Source: Bacteroidota bacterium | Lineage (GTDB): Bacteria > Bacteroidota > Bacteroidia > Chitinophagales > Chitinophagaceae | DNA: 64,000 bases | Direction of reading: 5' to 3' | Assembly: GCA_018267615.1 (NCBI GenBank) | Contig: JAFDYD010000044.1 | Coordinates: 43,560 to 107,559, forward strand | In this document: piece by piece, positions 7,866 to 15,997 of the stretch | How the letters are laid out: the number at the start of each line of letters is the position of its first letter | Numbering within the stretch: position 1 is the first letter of the stretch | Made by a program: the position numbers and the translations under genes | Notes under the pieces: model-generated | What the model was told of the DNA's origin: nothing | The model's database searches: none | The model's input: only the letters and a program-made list of their open reading frames with translations

Positions 7866-9053
7866 ATGGCTTTTTTCAAGATTGTCTTTTGGTTTAGTTT
7901 GTTTATTGTGTTTTATAGCTATATCGGCTATGGGATACTTATTTATTGTCTTGTTAAACTAAAGAAAATTTTTTTTTCGAAGAAGTTCCCTGGCGAGAAT
8001 CAATTATTTGAACCGGATGTAACCCTTGTAGTTTCGGCATTCAACGAAGAAGATTTCATCGAAAAGAAAATAGAGAATACTTTTCAACTGGATTACCCTC
8101 CATCAAAACTTAAAATAGTTTTCATCACGGATGGATCAACTGATCAGACAGCAACAATTATCGGCAAGTATCAACGAATAATCCTGCTACATCAGCCTGA
8201 ACGAAGGGGAAAGGTGGCTGCCATGAACAGAGCCATGAAGTTTGTGACAACTAGTTACGTAATCTTTTCGGATGCAAATACACTACTCAATACAATTTGT
8301 GTAAAGGAAATCATCAAACATTATCGCGATCCAAAAGTAGGCGGTGTTGCAGGAGAAAAAAAAGTTATATCTACTACCGATTCTATGGCCGCGGGAGTAG
8401 GCGAAGGTCTATATTGGAAATATGAATCATTTCTTAAAAAAATGGACGCTGCACTTTATTCAGTTGTTGGTGCAGCAGGTGAACTTTTTTCAGTGCGAAA
8501 GGACCTCTTTGAAGATGCAGGAGAACATGTTATTATCGAAGACTTCGTGCAATCGCTCAAGATTTGCATGAAAGGATATATTATCCAATACGAGCCAAAT
8601 GCTTTTGCAATGGAATCATCTTCTGCCACCATGAAAGATGAACAAAAAAGAAAAATACGAATCAGCGCAGGAGCTTTCCAAGCAATGATTATTGTAAAAG
8701 ATCTCTTCAATGTTTTTAAGTATCCGGTTCTATCATTTCAATTTATATCGCACAGAATTCTTAGGTGGACGCTTTGCCCTGTTTGCCTGGTGCTTCTTTT
8801 TTTGTCGAATGCCGTGCTTGTAACGCAGGAGACAAATTCATTTTATGTTTTTTTCTTTGAAGGGCAGGTAATGATGTATAGTATTGCAATCATCGGATGG
8901 ATATTCGCTAATCGTAACATTATGGTCAAGGTTTTGTATGTCCCGTACTATTTTTTATTCATGAATCTTTCCGTGTTTATAGGTTTTTCCCGTTTCCTTA
9001 AAAAGAAACAATCAGTAATGTGGGAAAAAGCAGCTCGCCAAAAGATGGAGTAA
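7866..9053 (+). CDS. Membrane-bound family 2 glycosyltransferase
   Basis: A 395-residue glycosyltransferase with an N-terminal membrane helix, a GT-A catalytic domain and two or three membrane helices at the C-terminus. Catalytic-type motifs are visible in order: VVSAFNEEDFI (nucleotide binding), FITDGSTDQT, IFSDANT (the DxD-like metal site) and IIEDFVQSL (the acceptor-side Asp). A classical QxxRW is replaced by a QKRKIRIS stretch. The architecture is that of cellulose/hyaluronan-synthase-like or poly-GlcNAc-type synthases, which elongate or start membrane-linked glycans. It is the first gene of the rightward arm and is followed directly by a strong terminator, so it is probably transcribed alone. 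The sugar substrate cannot be read from sequence. Confidence 0.87.
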   Translation: MAFFKIVFWFSLFIVFYSYIGYGILIYCLVKLKKIFFSKKFPGENQLFEPDVTLVVSAFNEEDFIEKKIENTFQLDYPPSKLKIVFITDGSTDQTATIIGKYQRIILLHQPERRGKVAAMNRAMKFVTTSYVIFSDANTLLNTICVKEIIKHYRDPKVGGVAGEKKVISTTDSMAAGVGEGLYWKYESFLKKMDAALYSVVGAAGELFSVRKDLFEDAGEHVIIEDFVQSLKICMKGYIIQYEPNAFAMESSSATMKDEQKRKIRISAGAFQAMIIVKDLFNVFKYPVLSFQFISHRILRWTLCPVCLVLLFLSNAVLVTQETNSFYVFFFEGQVMMYSIAIIGWIFANRNIMVKVLYVPYYFLFMNLSVFIGFSRFLKKKQSVMWEKAARQKME

Positions 9054-9080
9054 AAAATACCCTATTATGGGTATTTTTTT
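9052..9080 (+). terminator. Intrinsic terminator after the glycosyltransferase
   Basis: A perfect 11-bp inverted repeat (AAAAAATACCC / GGGTATTTTTT, loop TATTAT) begins one base inside the stop codon and runs into a T-tract. The A- and T-rich flanks would let it work in both directions. Confidence 0.8.
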
Positions 9081-9412
9081 ATATAGTGGATTAATACATA
9101 TTTGTACTGTATAAAAAAATGGTCGCGGGATATTTGGTTTATAGGAAATTTTCACTACTTTTATCGTATAATTTCGTACTGCTCAGTTCAATTCCTTTGA
9201 AAATCAGGTTCTAACGTGGCTCGCCGTAGCCAATACATCCTTGAAATCCCCCAATACGCCTGATTACCATCCTAATTTCCTATTAATGTTGTTTGGCCAT
9301 ATACCCAGGTTTATTCCTGTTGAAGCCAATATCTATTATAGCCAATTCCAATTTCAATCCTAGTGAGAAATTAAGTGTCTTTTCAAACTTAATTTATATT
9401 AGACTTCTGCCC
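9081..9412 (+). other. Leader region before the response regulator
   Basis: About 330 bases without a convincing gene. An open frame starting at 9293 merely extends the response regulator upstream and has no family resemblance there. I see no strong hairpin and no full promoter match. Confidence 0.5.
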
Positions 9413-9817
9413 ATGAAAAAGCAAATTTTAGCAGTTGATGACAGTAAAGCGATCCGGTTCTTGTTACAAACCGTACTTGGAAAAGAATATCAGGTTGTGA
9501 CAGTTCCAGATGGTTGTTCAGCTATGTACTGGCTTTCAAAAAGGAACTTCCCTCATTTAATTATAGCGGACCCTCAGTTACCTGATATGGAAAATTGGGA
9601 ATTGATTCAGCAGTTGTCCTCAAGTGGTATCTACAATTCAATTCCGGTTGTTGCTTTATCAGGATTGAGTAAATCCGAAACAGAATTGAAGTGCCTGGAA
9701 TATGGAGTGCAAAAGTTTTTTCTGAAACCTTTCAATCCTGTTGAATTGGTCACAACTATTAATGAATTAATTGAAAATAATACGATTGATCAGCATTACC
9801 CTATGCAAGCGTATTAA
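9413..9817 (+). CDS. Single-domain response regulator
   Basis: A 134-residue stand-alone receiver domain. All phosphotransfer residues are present: the acidic pair D9/D10, the phosphoacceptor D53 in IIADPQLPDM, S83 in ALSG and K105 in FFLKPFNP. No output domain follows, so signalling must go through a partner protein. The ATG at 9413 is chosen because the receiver fold begins there (MKKQILAVDDS). It is 43 bp upstream of an initiating sugar-phosphate transferase whose N-terminus itself looks like a receiver. A role in controlling exopolysaccharide initiation is therefore an attractive inference. No histidine kinase is encoded nearby. Confidence 0.9.
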   Translation: MKKQILAVDDSKAIRFLLQTVLGKEYQVVTVPDGCSAMYWLSKRNFPHLIIADPQLPDMENWELIQQLSSSGIYNSIPVVALSGLSKSETELKCLEYGVQKFFLKPFNPVELVTTINELIENNTIDQHYPMQAY

Positions 9818-9860
9818 TCGAATCGCCATGTATTTATGAAACTTTAAACCTAAGCCTATT

Positions 9861-11039
9861 ATGGAATTTACTTTTTTACCCAAAGCGACCGAGAGGAGTA
9901 GACAGTTCGTACGCTACACGATTAAATCGAAAGAAACAAAAGAAGCTGAATACACCAAAAGCGGATTTTATTACATTGGCAAAAACCCTGCGAATATTGA
10001 GAAATTAGTTAAGCTTTTCAAACGCGGTTACGCTTCAGACAACATCGAAAATGCAAAGGCCGAATTGAAACGCTGCCTGATGCAGGAGAAAAATACGATC
10101 CCGGAGATAATTTTCTGCGAATCTCAATTTGATTTTACTGCAATTAAAAATTTCTGCAACTTTCTAAATAACCATAGATCATTATCAACTATTCCGGTTG
10201 TTTTAGATGCAGGAAGTTTATGCCAGATGGAGTTAAATCTTTACAAAAAGCATAAGTTAGCTGATGAAATTACTTTTTTGCAGGAAACTGACGAAAAAAG
10301 CCTCATGCTTAAAATTCAGTTTTTGAAAAAAGTAAAATCAAAGGTGGTTGACTTGCAAAATGAATCTGGAATGAAGAAGGCGTGGCAGTCTTTTACGGCG
10401 GCATTGCACAAACTAAATGTTCATTTCACACTGAAAAGAAGTTTTGATATCGCTATATCTTTGGTTGCATTGTGCATATTGAGTCCATTGTTCCTGTTGA
10501 TCGCTCTTGCTATCAACATCGAATCAAAAGGACCTGTTTTTTATATCGCAAAAAGAGCCGGAAGAGGATATAGAATTTTTAATTTTTACAAATTCAGGAC
10601 GATGTTTGTTGGCGCAGACAAACGTATCAGCGAATTTTCTCATTTGAATCAATACATCACTGATTCCAATGGTCCTTCATTTTTCAAAATAGATAATGAT
10701 CCCCGCATCACTAAAGTTGGTTCCTTTTTACGTAACACCAGCTTGGATGAGCTCCCACAATTGATTAATGTACTTTTGGGAGATATGTCATTGGTTGGAA
10801 ATCGCCCGTTGCCTTTATATGAAGCGGCAACGTTAACTACTGACGAATGCGCAAAACGCTTCCTTGCTCCCGCAGGGATGACTGGATTGTGGCAAATTAA
10901 AAAAAGAGGAAAGAAAGACATGTCTGTTGAAGAAAGAATCAACCTCGATATTGATTATGCCAACAAGTACAGTTTTATGTATGATCTCTGGATCATGGCA
11001 AACACGCCTTCGGCTTTAATTCAAAAATCAAGCGCATAG
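9861..11039 (+). CDS. Initiating sugar-phosphate transferase with receiver-like N-terminal domain
   Basis: A 392-residue protein. Residues about 190-385 form a bacterial sugar transferase domain (WcaJ/EpsL/PglC type): KRSFDIAISLVAL then a membrane-embedded hydrophobic hairpin near 197-220, ESKGPVFY, NFYKFRTM (244-248), the LDELPQLINVL segment, LVGNRPLP and TGLWQIKKRGK. This class moves a sugar-1-phosphate onto undecaprenyl phosphate and starts repeat-unit synthesis. Residues about 80-157 have the alternating strand/helix pattern of a receiver (EIIFCES, IPVVLDAGS, ITFLQETDEKSL), but the phosphoacceptor position is Glu and the conserved Lys is absent, so it looks like a pseudo-receiver. Most family members lack this region. 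It probably senses the adjacent response regulator or another partner, which is inference. Confidence 0.88.
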   Translation: MEFTFLPKATERSRQFVRYTIKSKETKEAEYTKSGFYYIGKNPANIEKLVKLFKRGYASDNIENAKAELKRCLMQEKNTIPEIIFCESQFDFTAIKNFCNFLNNHRSLSTIPVVLDAGSLCQMELNLYKKHKLADEITFLQETDEKSLMLKIQFLKKVKSKVVDLQNESGMKKAWQSFTAALHKLNVHFTLKRSFDIAISLVALCILSPLFLLIALAINIESKGPVFYIAKRAGRGYRIFNFYKFRTMFVGADKRISEFSHLNQYITDSNGPSFFKIDNDPRITKVGSFLRNTSLDELPQLINVLLGDMSLVGNRPLPLYEAATLTTDECAKRFLAPAGMTGLWQIKKRGKKDMSVEERINLDIDYANKYSFMYDLWIMANTPSALIQKSSA

Positions 11040-11098
11040 GATATATTGCTTAAAGCTTTATATTTACGCTTTCTCAAAATTCCACTCAACAGGAAACT

Positions 11099-12007
11099 AT
11101 GGGAATGGAAAACGAGCCATTCGTTTCTATTATTACTTTGAATTACAACCAAGCACTGGTTACCAAAGAATTTCTAGAATCAACCAGGAAACTTAATTAT
11201 AAGAATTATGAAATCCTGGTGTGTGACATGGCATCTGATATAGACCCAAACACAATCATCAGCGTCGGCGATTATCATAACACGCGGATATTGCTTAGCG
11301 GAAAAAATCTTGGATTTGCAGGCGGAAATAATTGGGGGATGCGCCAGGCAAAAGGTGAATATATTTTTATCGTGAACAACGATACTGAAGTCACTCCCGA
11401 TCTTCTGAACCTTTTGCTTGCACCTTTTTTCAAGAATCCATCCATCGGCGTCACATGCCCGAAAATAAAATATTTCTCCAACCCGGATATTATCCAATAT
11501 GCGGGTTTCAATCCAATCAATCCATACACAGGCCGAACTTCTACTATCGGCGATTTAGAAAAAGATAATGGACAATACGATGTATCCGGACCAACCTCGG
11601 GAGCTCATGGCTGCGCCATGATGGTGAAGAAAGAAGTAATTGAAAAAACTGGCATGTTCCCCGAAAAATTTTTTCTGTATTACGAGGAGTGGGATTGGTC
11701 GATGCGCATCAAGAAAGCGAACTACATCATCTGGTACACTTCAGAAGCTACCATCTACCATAAAGAATCGATGTCTGTCGGAAAGAAAAACCCAATGAAA
11801 GTATATTATCACACCCGCAACAGGATACTGTTCATGCGCAGAAACAATAACTTTTTTCACCTGTCCGTTTTTATTTTGTTCTTTACTTTTTTCACCATAC
11901 CAAAGTCAATTTACAAATATGTTGTGAACGGACAGTTTAAACATTTACAGTTGTTTCTAAAAGGAGTGATTTGGAATCTGCATTCGTCGAGTGCTTCGCC
12001 TGTATGA
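11099..12007 (+). CDS. Family 2 glycosyltransferase (rhamnosyltransferase-like)
   Basis: A 302-residue soluble or peripheral GT-A glycosyltransferase. The N-terminus shows VSIITLNYNQA, the middle GKNLGFAGGNNWGMRQAKGEYIFIVNNDTEV with the NND metal-binding motif, then FLYYEEWDWSMRIK with the catalytic-side acidic cluster. The pattern is that of WbbL/RfbF-type rhamnosyl- or related transferases that extend lipid-linked repeat units. A hydrophobic segment near residues 255-275 may attach it to the membrane. It starts 59 bp after the sugar-phosphate transferase and is followed 41 bp later by another glycosyltransferase, so the three are probably one transcript. The specific sugar is not predictable by eye. 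Confidence 0.87.
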   Translation: MGMENEPFVSIITLNYNQALVTKEFLESTRKLNYKNYEILVCDMASDIDPNTIISVGDYHNTRILLSGKNLGFAGGNNWGMRQAKGEYIFIVNNDTEVTPDLLNLLLAPFFKNPSIGVTCPKIKYFSNPDIIQYAGFNPINPYTGRTSTIGDLEKDNGQYDVSGPTSGAHGCAMMVKKEVIEKTGMFPEKFFLYYEEWDWSMRIKKANYIIWYTSEATIYHKESMSVGKKNPMKVYYHTRNRILFMRRNNNFFHLSVFILFFTFFTIPKSIYKYVVNGQFKHLQLFLKGVIWNLHSSSASPV

Positions 12008-12048
12008 TTTAAATCTGGTAATATTGTATTCAACCTAGTCTTTATAGA

Positions 12049-13248
12049 ATGATCTATTCAGTAATTTATTTTTTCACATTTATCATTTTTATTTACTTGT
12101 TTGCCAGCACATGCTATCTATTTGTTATCGCAGTAGCTGGAAAATTTGGCAGGAAAAAAGAATTCCAGGTAAACCCGGTTAAAAAGAAAATATTGGTATT
12201 GATCCCATCCTATAAAGAAGATAATATCATCTTAGACACTGCCCGATCCGCAGCTAATCATAATTACCCAAAAGATTTCTTTAAAGTATTCGTCGTCGCT
12301 GACAAACTTCAACCTTCAACTGTTGAAAAACTAAGACAAATCCCGGTTGATGTTTTGCAAGTTGATGTCAACATGAAATCGAGATCCATTAACAATGCAT
12401 TGACAGCTATCGACGAAAATGAATTTGACATTGTTATGATTTTGGACGCCGACAATATCATGAGTGATGGCTGTCTCGAAAAAGTCAACGATGCTTTTAA
12501 CAAAGGATATCTTTCGGTTCAATGCCATCGCACCGCAAAAAATAAAAATACGCCGGTTGCATTATTAGACGCAATCAGCGAAGAAATAAATATCAATCTT
12601 TTCAGAAGAGGCCCGGCGATCATCGGGTTATCAGCCGCACCTATTGGCTCCGGAATGGCATTCGATTTTCATTTGATAAAAAACATTTTTTCATCAGATG
12701 AAATTTTAAACAATCCCGGCGAAGATAGGGAGATCGATATACAGCTCATGAAAAGAAAGATAAAAATGGAATTCATCGACGACGCATATGTACTCGATGA
12801 AAAAGTAGCGAATGCAGCCGTATTCGAAAAACAGCGTATTCGCTGGCTGGAAGCGCAGGTAAATCATGTGCGACGTTTTTTTCACGCGGATATGAAATCG
12901 ACGCCCAAAACATCCGTGTACTATAATAAATTTTTCCAGAATCTGTTGTTGCCTCGAGTTTTGTTTTTACTCGTCTTCGCATTTATTTTCTTCCTACTCA
13001 TACTGCAATGGATATTTACTGTCGAAATTCTATATCCGCCTGCTGTATGGTGGATAGGATGTTTCGTTTTATATGCACTCACATTGTTCATCTCGATTCC
13101 CAAAGCACACTATAACGGCAATACCATTAAAGCACTGCTGCAAGTCCCCGTATTGATGTTGTCAATGATAAAAGCTGTTCTACAAATGAAAAAAAGCAGA
13201 AAGGAATTTTTGCATACGCCGAAATCCTTCACTGAAAAAGCTGATTAA
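12049..13248 (+). CDS. Membrane-bound processive-type family 2 glycosyltransferase
   Basis: A 399-residue protein with one N-terminal membrane helix, a cytoplasmic GT-A domain and several C-terminal membrane helices from about residue 300. The catalytic signature is complete for this clade: VLIPSYKED, ILDADN (DxD), GEDREID (acceptor Asp) and QRIRWLEAQ (the QxxRW product-binding motif). Such proteins resemble cellulose-synthase-like and N-glycosyltransferase enzymes that can polymerise or secrete a glycan through their own pore. It is the last gene of the rightward exopolysaccharide arm and faces the arabinose-pathway operon across a shared hairpin. Confidence 0.87.
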   Translation: MIYSVIYFFTFIIFIYLFASTCYLFVIAVAGKFGRKKEFQVNPVKKKILVLIPSYKEDNIILDTARSAANHNYPKDFFKVFVVADKLQPSTVEKLRQIPVDVLQVDVNMKSRSINNALTAIDENEFDIVMILDADNIMSDGCLEKVNDAFNKGYLSVQCHRTAKNKNTPVALLDAISEEININLFRRGPAIIGLSAAPIGSGMAFDFHLIKNIFSSDEILNNPGEDREIDIQLMKRKIKMEFIDDAYVLDEKVANAAVFEKQRIRWLEAQVNHVRRFFHADMKSTPKTSVYYNKFFQNLLLPRVLFLLVFAFIFFLLILQWIFTVEILYPPAVWWIGCFVLYALTLFISIPKAHYNGNTIKALLQVPVLMLSMIKAVLQMKKSRKEFLHTPKSFTEKAD

Positions 13249-13280
13249 TTAATATGCGAATTTACCAATATGCAGATGCA

Positions 13281-13311
13281 CGAATTCTTTTTAACCTGCT
13301 CAAAGAATTCG
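13281..13311. terminator. Hairpin between convergent operons
   Basis: A perfect 10-bp inverted repeat (CGAATTCTTT / AAAGAATTCG, 11-bp loop) sits between the stops of the rightward glycosyltransferase and the leftward HAD gene. The stem ends are A/T-rich, giving short T-runs in both directions, consistent with a bidirectional terminator of moderate strength. Confidence 0.55.
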
Positions 13312-13328
13312 CTCGTTAATGAGGGTCT

Positions 13329-13922
13329 TTATCGAAACGGTTTGAAAAAAGAAATATTTGCGATAGATAGCATTGGCTTGTCGCCAGAAGTATCCCCATA
13401 ACAATAAACCTCGTCATACTGAGCCAAATCATAGATCGCTTTTATCCTGTTTACCTTTTCAATTCCATGACAATTTTTGCCCTCGAATCGTCCGGTAACT
13501 TTTTGATTTTTGTATTCGAGGATAGTTGAAATAAGTTGCACTCCCAACTGGTCCGTCCATTTTTTTATCCAATTACCCGCCGAAGCCGAAACGATTACAA
13601 CGTCTGCATTTAGCTGCTGAAGTTTACTAATTTCTTTTATCGCTTTTGGCCTGATCAATTTCGGCAAAACTTGGTCAACGAATAAATCACATCCTGTCTG
13701 AAAATCTTGCAACTGATTGTTCCCAAAAAAAAACTTCAGTATTTGTTGTTTAGCCCAGGAATTTGAAACAATTTTTAATTTGAACGCGATTAAAATAGGT
13801 GCGTATAAAATAAATCCGATATAAAAAAACGCTGCTCCTTTTTGAAATTTGATAATCTCGAGCAGTGTATCTTTTGTTGTGATGGTGCCGTCAAAATCAA
13901 AAAATGCGATTCGTTTTTTCAC
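13329..13922 (-). CDS. HAD-IB family phosphatase (probable polyprenyl-phosphoribose 5-phosphate phosphatase)
   Basis: A 197-residue HAD superfamily phosphatase: the nucleophile motif FFDFDGTIT (D9, D11), motif II Ser in VIVSASAGN, a KVTGRFEGKNCHG region typical of the IB subgroup, and motif III GDTSGDKPML. It overlaps the preceding reductase gene by 4 bp (ATGA) and is the last gene of a four-gene operon. In the arabinose route the UbiA-type enzyme makes polyprenyl-phosphoryl-ribose 5-phosphate, which must lose a phosphate before epimerisation. This gene is the only phosphatase in the operon and so the natural candidate. HAD and UbiA domains also occur fused in some bacteria. The step assignment is inferred from context. 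Confidence 0.85.
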   Translation of the reverse strand: MKKRIAFFDFDGTITTKDTLLEIIKFQKGAAFFYIGFILYAPILIAFKLKIVSNSWAKQQILKFFFGNNQLQDFQTGCDLFVDQVLPKLIRPKAIKEISKLQQLNADVVIVSASAGNWIKKWTDQLGVQLISTILEYKNQKVTGRFEGKNCHGIEKVNRIKAIYDLAQYDEVYCYGDTSGDKPMLSIANISFFKPFR

Positions 13923-14650
13923 AAATTCATTTTTTTAAATTGGAACTCCGGGATGTTTTTAATAATGAGCATAATATACCGCCAAAACCATTTTACATAA
14001 ATGATATTTTTCTTCTTCACAACCGCATTGTACACTGCATCTGCAACTTCTGAAGGCTGTGCGGTAAGTAATTTGGGCAATGACAGGTTCTCAGTCATTC
14101 TTGTGTACACAAAGCCAGGCTTTACACTAACGACATGTATATTCTGTTTGTATAGTTTATTGCGAAGTCCGGCCAGGTAAGCAGAAAAAGCGGCTTTGGC
14201 ACTACCATATATTAATTTGCTCTCTCGCCCCCTTTCACCAGCAACGGAACTAATTCCTACTATTGTTCCCTTCTTCTCTTTCATATAGTATTTAGCCGCA
14301 ATATTCAGAATCGATACAGCACCGGTAAAATTTGTATTTATCATTCTCGCTGTAGTATTCCAATCGTCGAAAGCGGTTAACTCATCGTCCATAATTCCAA
14401 ACACGGAGATAGTAACATCTGGTTTTGGAACAAGCTCATTAAAAAATCTTTCGTGAGAAGAAAAATTCAATGCATCGAACGCATGCAATGTACAATCAAC
14501 ACTATACCTGATAGCAATGTCTGATTGTGCAGGTTTTAGCTGGTCAGGGTTTCTTGCAGCGAGTTGAATATTGTATTTATTTTCTGCAAATTTTTTTGCA
14601 ATAGCAATTCCCATATCTGAAGTTGCTCCAAGGACAAGAACAGTAGCCAT
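13919..14650 (-). CDS. DprE2-like short-chain dehydrogenase/reductase
   Basis: A 243-residue SDR protein. The NAD(P)-binding turn is VLGATSDMG near the N-terminus, the catalytic Ser lies in GISSVAG, and the YxxxK pair lies in YGSAKAA. A C-terminal extension rich in basic and aromatic residues (VKWFWRYIMLIIKNIPEFQFKK) resembles the membrane-proximal tail of decaprenylphosphoryl-2-keto-ribose reductase. With the DprE1-like oxidase 12 bp upstream it would epimerise polyprenyl-phosphoryl-ribose to arabinose by reducing the 2-keto intermediate. It overlaps the HAD gene by 4 bp. Assigned as DprE2-type by sequence plus neighbour, since the SDR fold alone would not be specific. Confidence 0.85.
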   Translation of the reverse strand: MATVLVLGATSDMGIAIAKKFAENKYNIQLAARNPDQLKPAQSDIAIRYSVDCTLHAFDALNFSSHERFFNELVPKPDVTISVFGIMDDELTAFDDWNTTARMINTNFTGAVSILNIAAKYYMKEKKGTIVGISSVAGERGRESKLIYGSAKAAFSAYLAGLRNKLYKQNIHVVSVKPGFVYTRMTENLSLPKLLTAQPSEVADAVYNAVVKKKNIIYVKWFWRYIMLIIKNIPEFQFKKMNL

Positions 14651-14662
14651 TAAATAATAAAA

Positions 14663-15997
14663 TTAATTAGAGGTTAAAAATAATCGGTCCGATTGAATCG
14701 AATGGATCTTTCCGTCGGGGTTATATTTTTTTATTATTTCTTTGAACTTATCGAGTTCCGGATAACCTCCTTCTAATATTTCCGGTTTCATTCTCGCATC
14801 CTTCGACATATAAATCCTGCCGCCATATTGAAGAACAACTTTATCGAGCTCATCCAAAAACTCCAGCAATCCTTTTCGTACCGGGAAGTCAAGTGCAAGT
14901 GTATATCCTTCTTTTGGAAAAGAAATAATACTTTCCTGTTTTCCAAATACTTTCAAAACGGCTAAAAATGAACCCAATCCCTTATCACTTATTCGTTGTA
15001 GTATTTCAATCAGCCCTTGCTTTGCTTCAAGCGGCAACACAAATTGGTATTGTACAAATCCATTCTTCCCATATCCCCTGTTCCAATGCAAAATTGCATC
15101 GAGCGGATAAAAAAATGGTTCATATGAAACAACATTATTGATTTCTTTTTTGAAATTCTTTCCATAGTATAGAAAGTTAAATGCTTTCACAGTAAAAGCA
15201 TTTAATACCCATGAAGGAAGATTGAATGGGAAGGTAATTTGTTTTTTCTTTGGCAATTGCAGCGGTTCCTTTTTTTGTTTTTCGTTAAGATCATCAATAG
15301 TAGCATGCTCGCCTAAAATCAGGATACTGCGGCCAAAATTTTCCCCTTTCTTCAAGCAATCGATCCACGCAACTGAATATGTGTAGTGATTGTATTTTTC
15401 AAACAGCGAAATAATCTCTTCAAGATTTTCTGCTTTCACTTGTTTCTGTTTGATAAATGACGTCTCGATTTTTTTCAACCGGAATTTCACTCTTGTTATG
15501 ATTCCGGAAAGACCCATCCCACCGCAGGTGGCTTCAAATAAATCAATATTGTGAACAGGTGAACAACTGATGATTTCTCCTGATGACAATGCGATATCCA
15601 TATCGACGATATTGTTGGAAAAAGAACCATCGATATGATGATTTTTTCCATGCACATCGCTTGCAACTGCCCCGCCAACTGTTATGAATTTTGTTCCAGG
15701 TGTAACAGGAAGAAACCATCCTTTCGGAACAATTACTTCCAGTATCTTATCAAGTGTCAATCCGCTTTGACATTCGAAGATGCCTTTTTGAATATCAAAA
15801 GAAAGTATGTTGTCATACTTCAGCGTGGAGATCGTTTTTTTAGCAAGAGAGGCATCTCCATAACAACGGCCATTGCCACGTGCAATGAACTCATCATTAT
15901 TTTTAACCAATTGATTCAATTGGTCAGTGAAAGAAAAAAATTGTTCATCACTTTCGACAACAGGGTAATTTCCCCAGTTCGCGATCGACTTCTTCAT
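14663..15997 (-). CDS. DprE1-like FAD-dependent oxidase
   Basis: A 444-residue FAD-binding oxidoreductase of the vanillyl-alcohol-oxidase fold. The N-terminal FAD domain shows ARGNGRCYGDASL and PVTPGTKFITVGGAVASDVHGKNHH; the C-terminal half resembles decaprenylphosphoryl-ribose 2'-oxidase (GYTLALDFPV, YGGRIYMSKDARM, YPELDKFKEI). The reaction would be oxidation of polyprenyl-phosphoryl-ribose at C2. At the site equivalent to Cys387 of the mycobacterial enzyme, the target of covalent benzothiazinones, the residue appears to be Ala (in LALDFPV). Its start overlaps the stop of the UbiA-type gene by 4 bp, which indicates coupled translation. Confidence 0.88.
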   Translation of the reverse strand: MKKSIANWGNYPVVESDEQFFSFTDQLNQLVKNNDEFIARGNGRCYGDASLAKKTISTLKYDNILSFDIQKGIFECQSGLTLDKILEVIVPKGWFLPVTPGTKFITVGGAVASDVHGKNHHIDGSFSNNIVDMDIALSSGEIISCSPVHNIDLFEATCGGMGLSGIITRVKFRLKKIETSFIKQKQVKAENLEEIISLFEKYNHYTYSVAWIDCLKKGENFGRSILILGEHATIDDLNEKQKKEPLQLPKKKQITFPFNLPSWVLNAFTVKAFNFLYYGKNFKKEINNVVSYEPFFYPLDAILHWNRGYGKNGFVQYQFVLPLEAKQGLIEILQRISDKGLGSFLAVLKVFGKQESIISFPKEGYTLALDFPVRKGLLEFLDELDKVVLQYGGRIYMSKDARMKPEILEGGYPELDKFKEIIKKYNPDGKIHSIQSDRLFLTSN

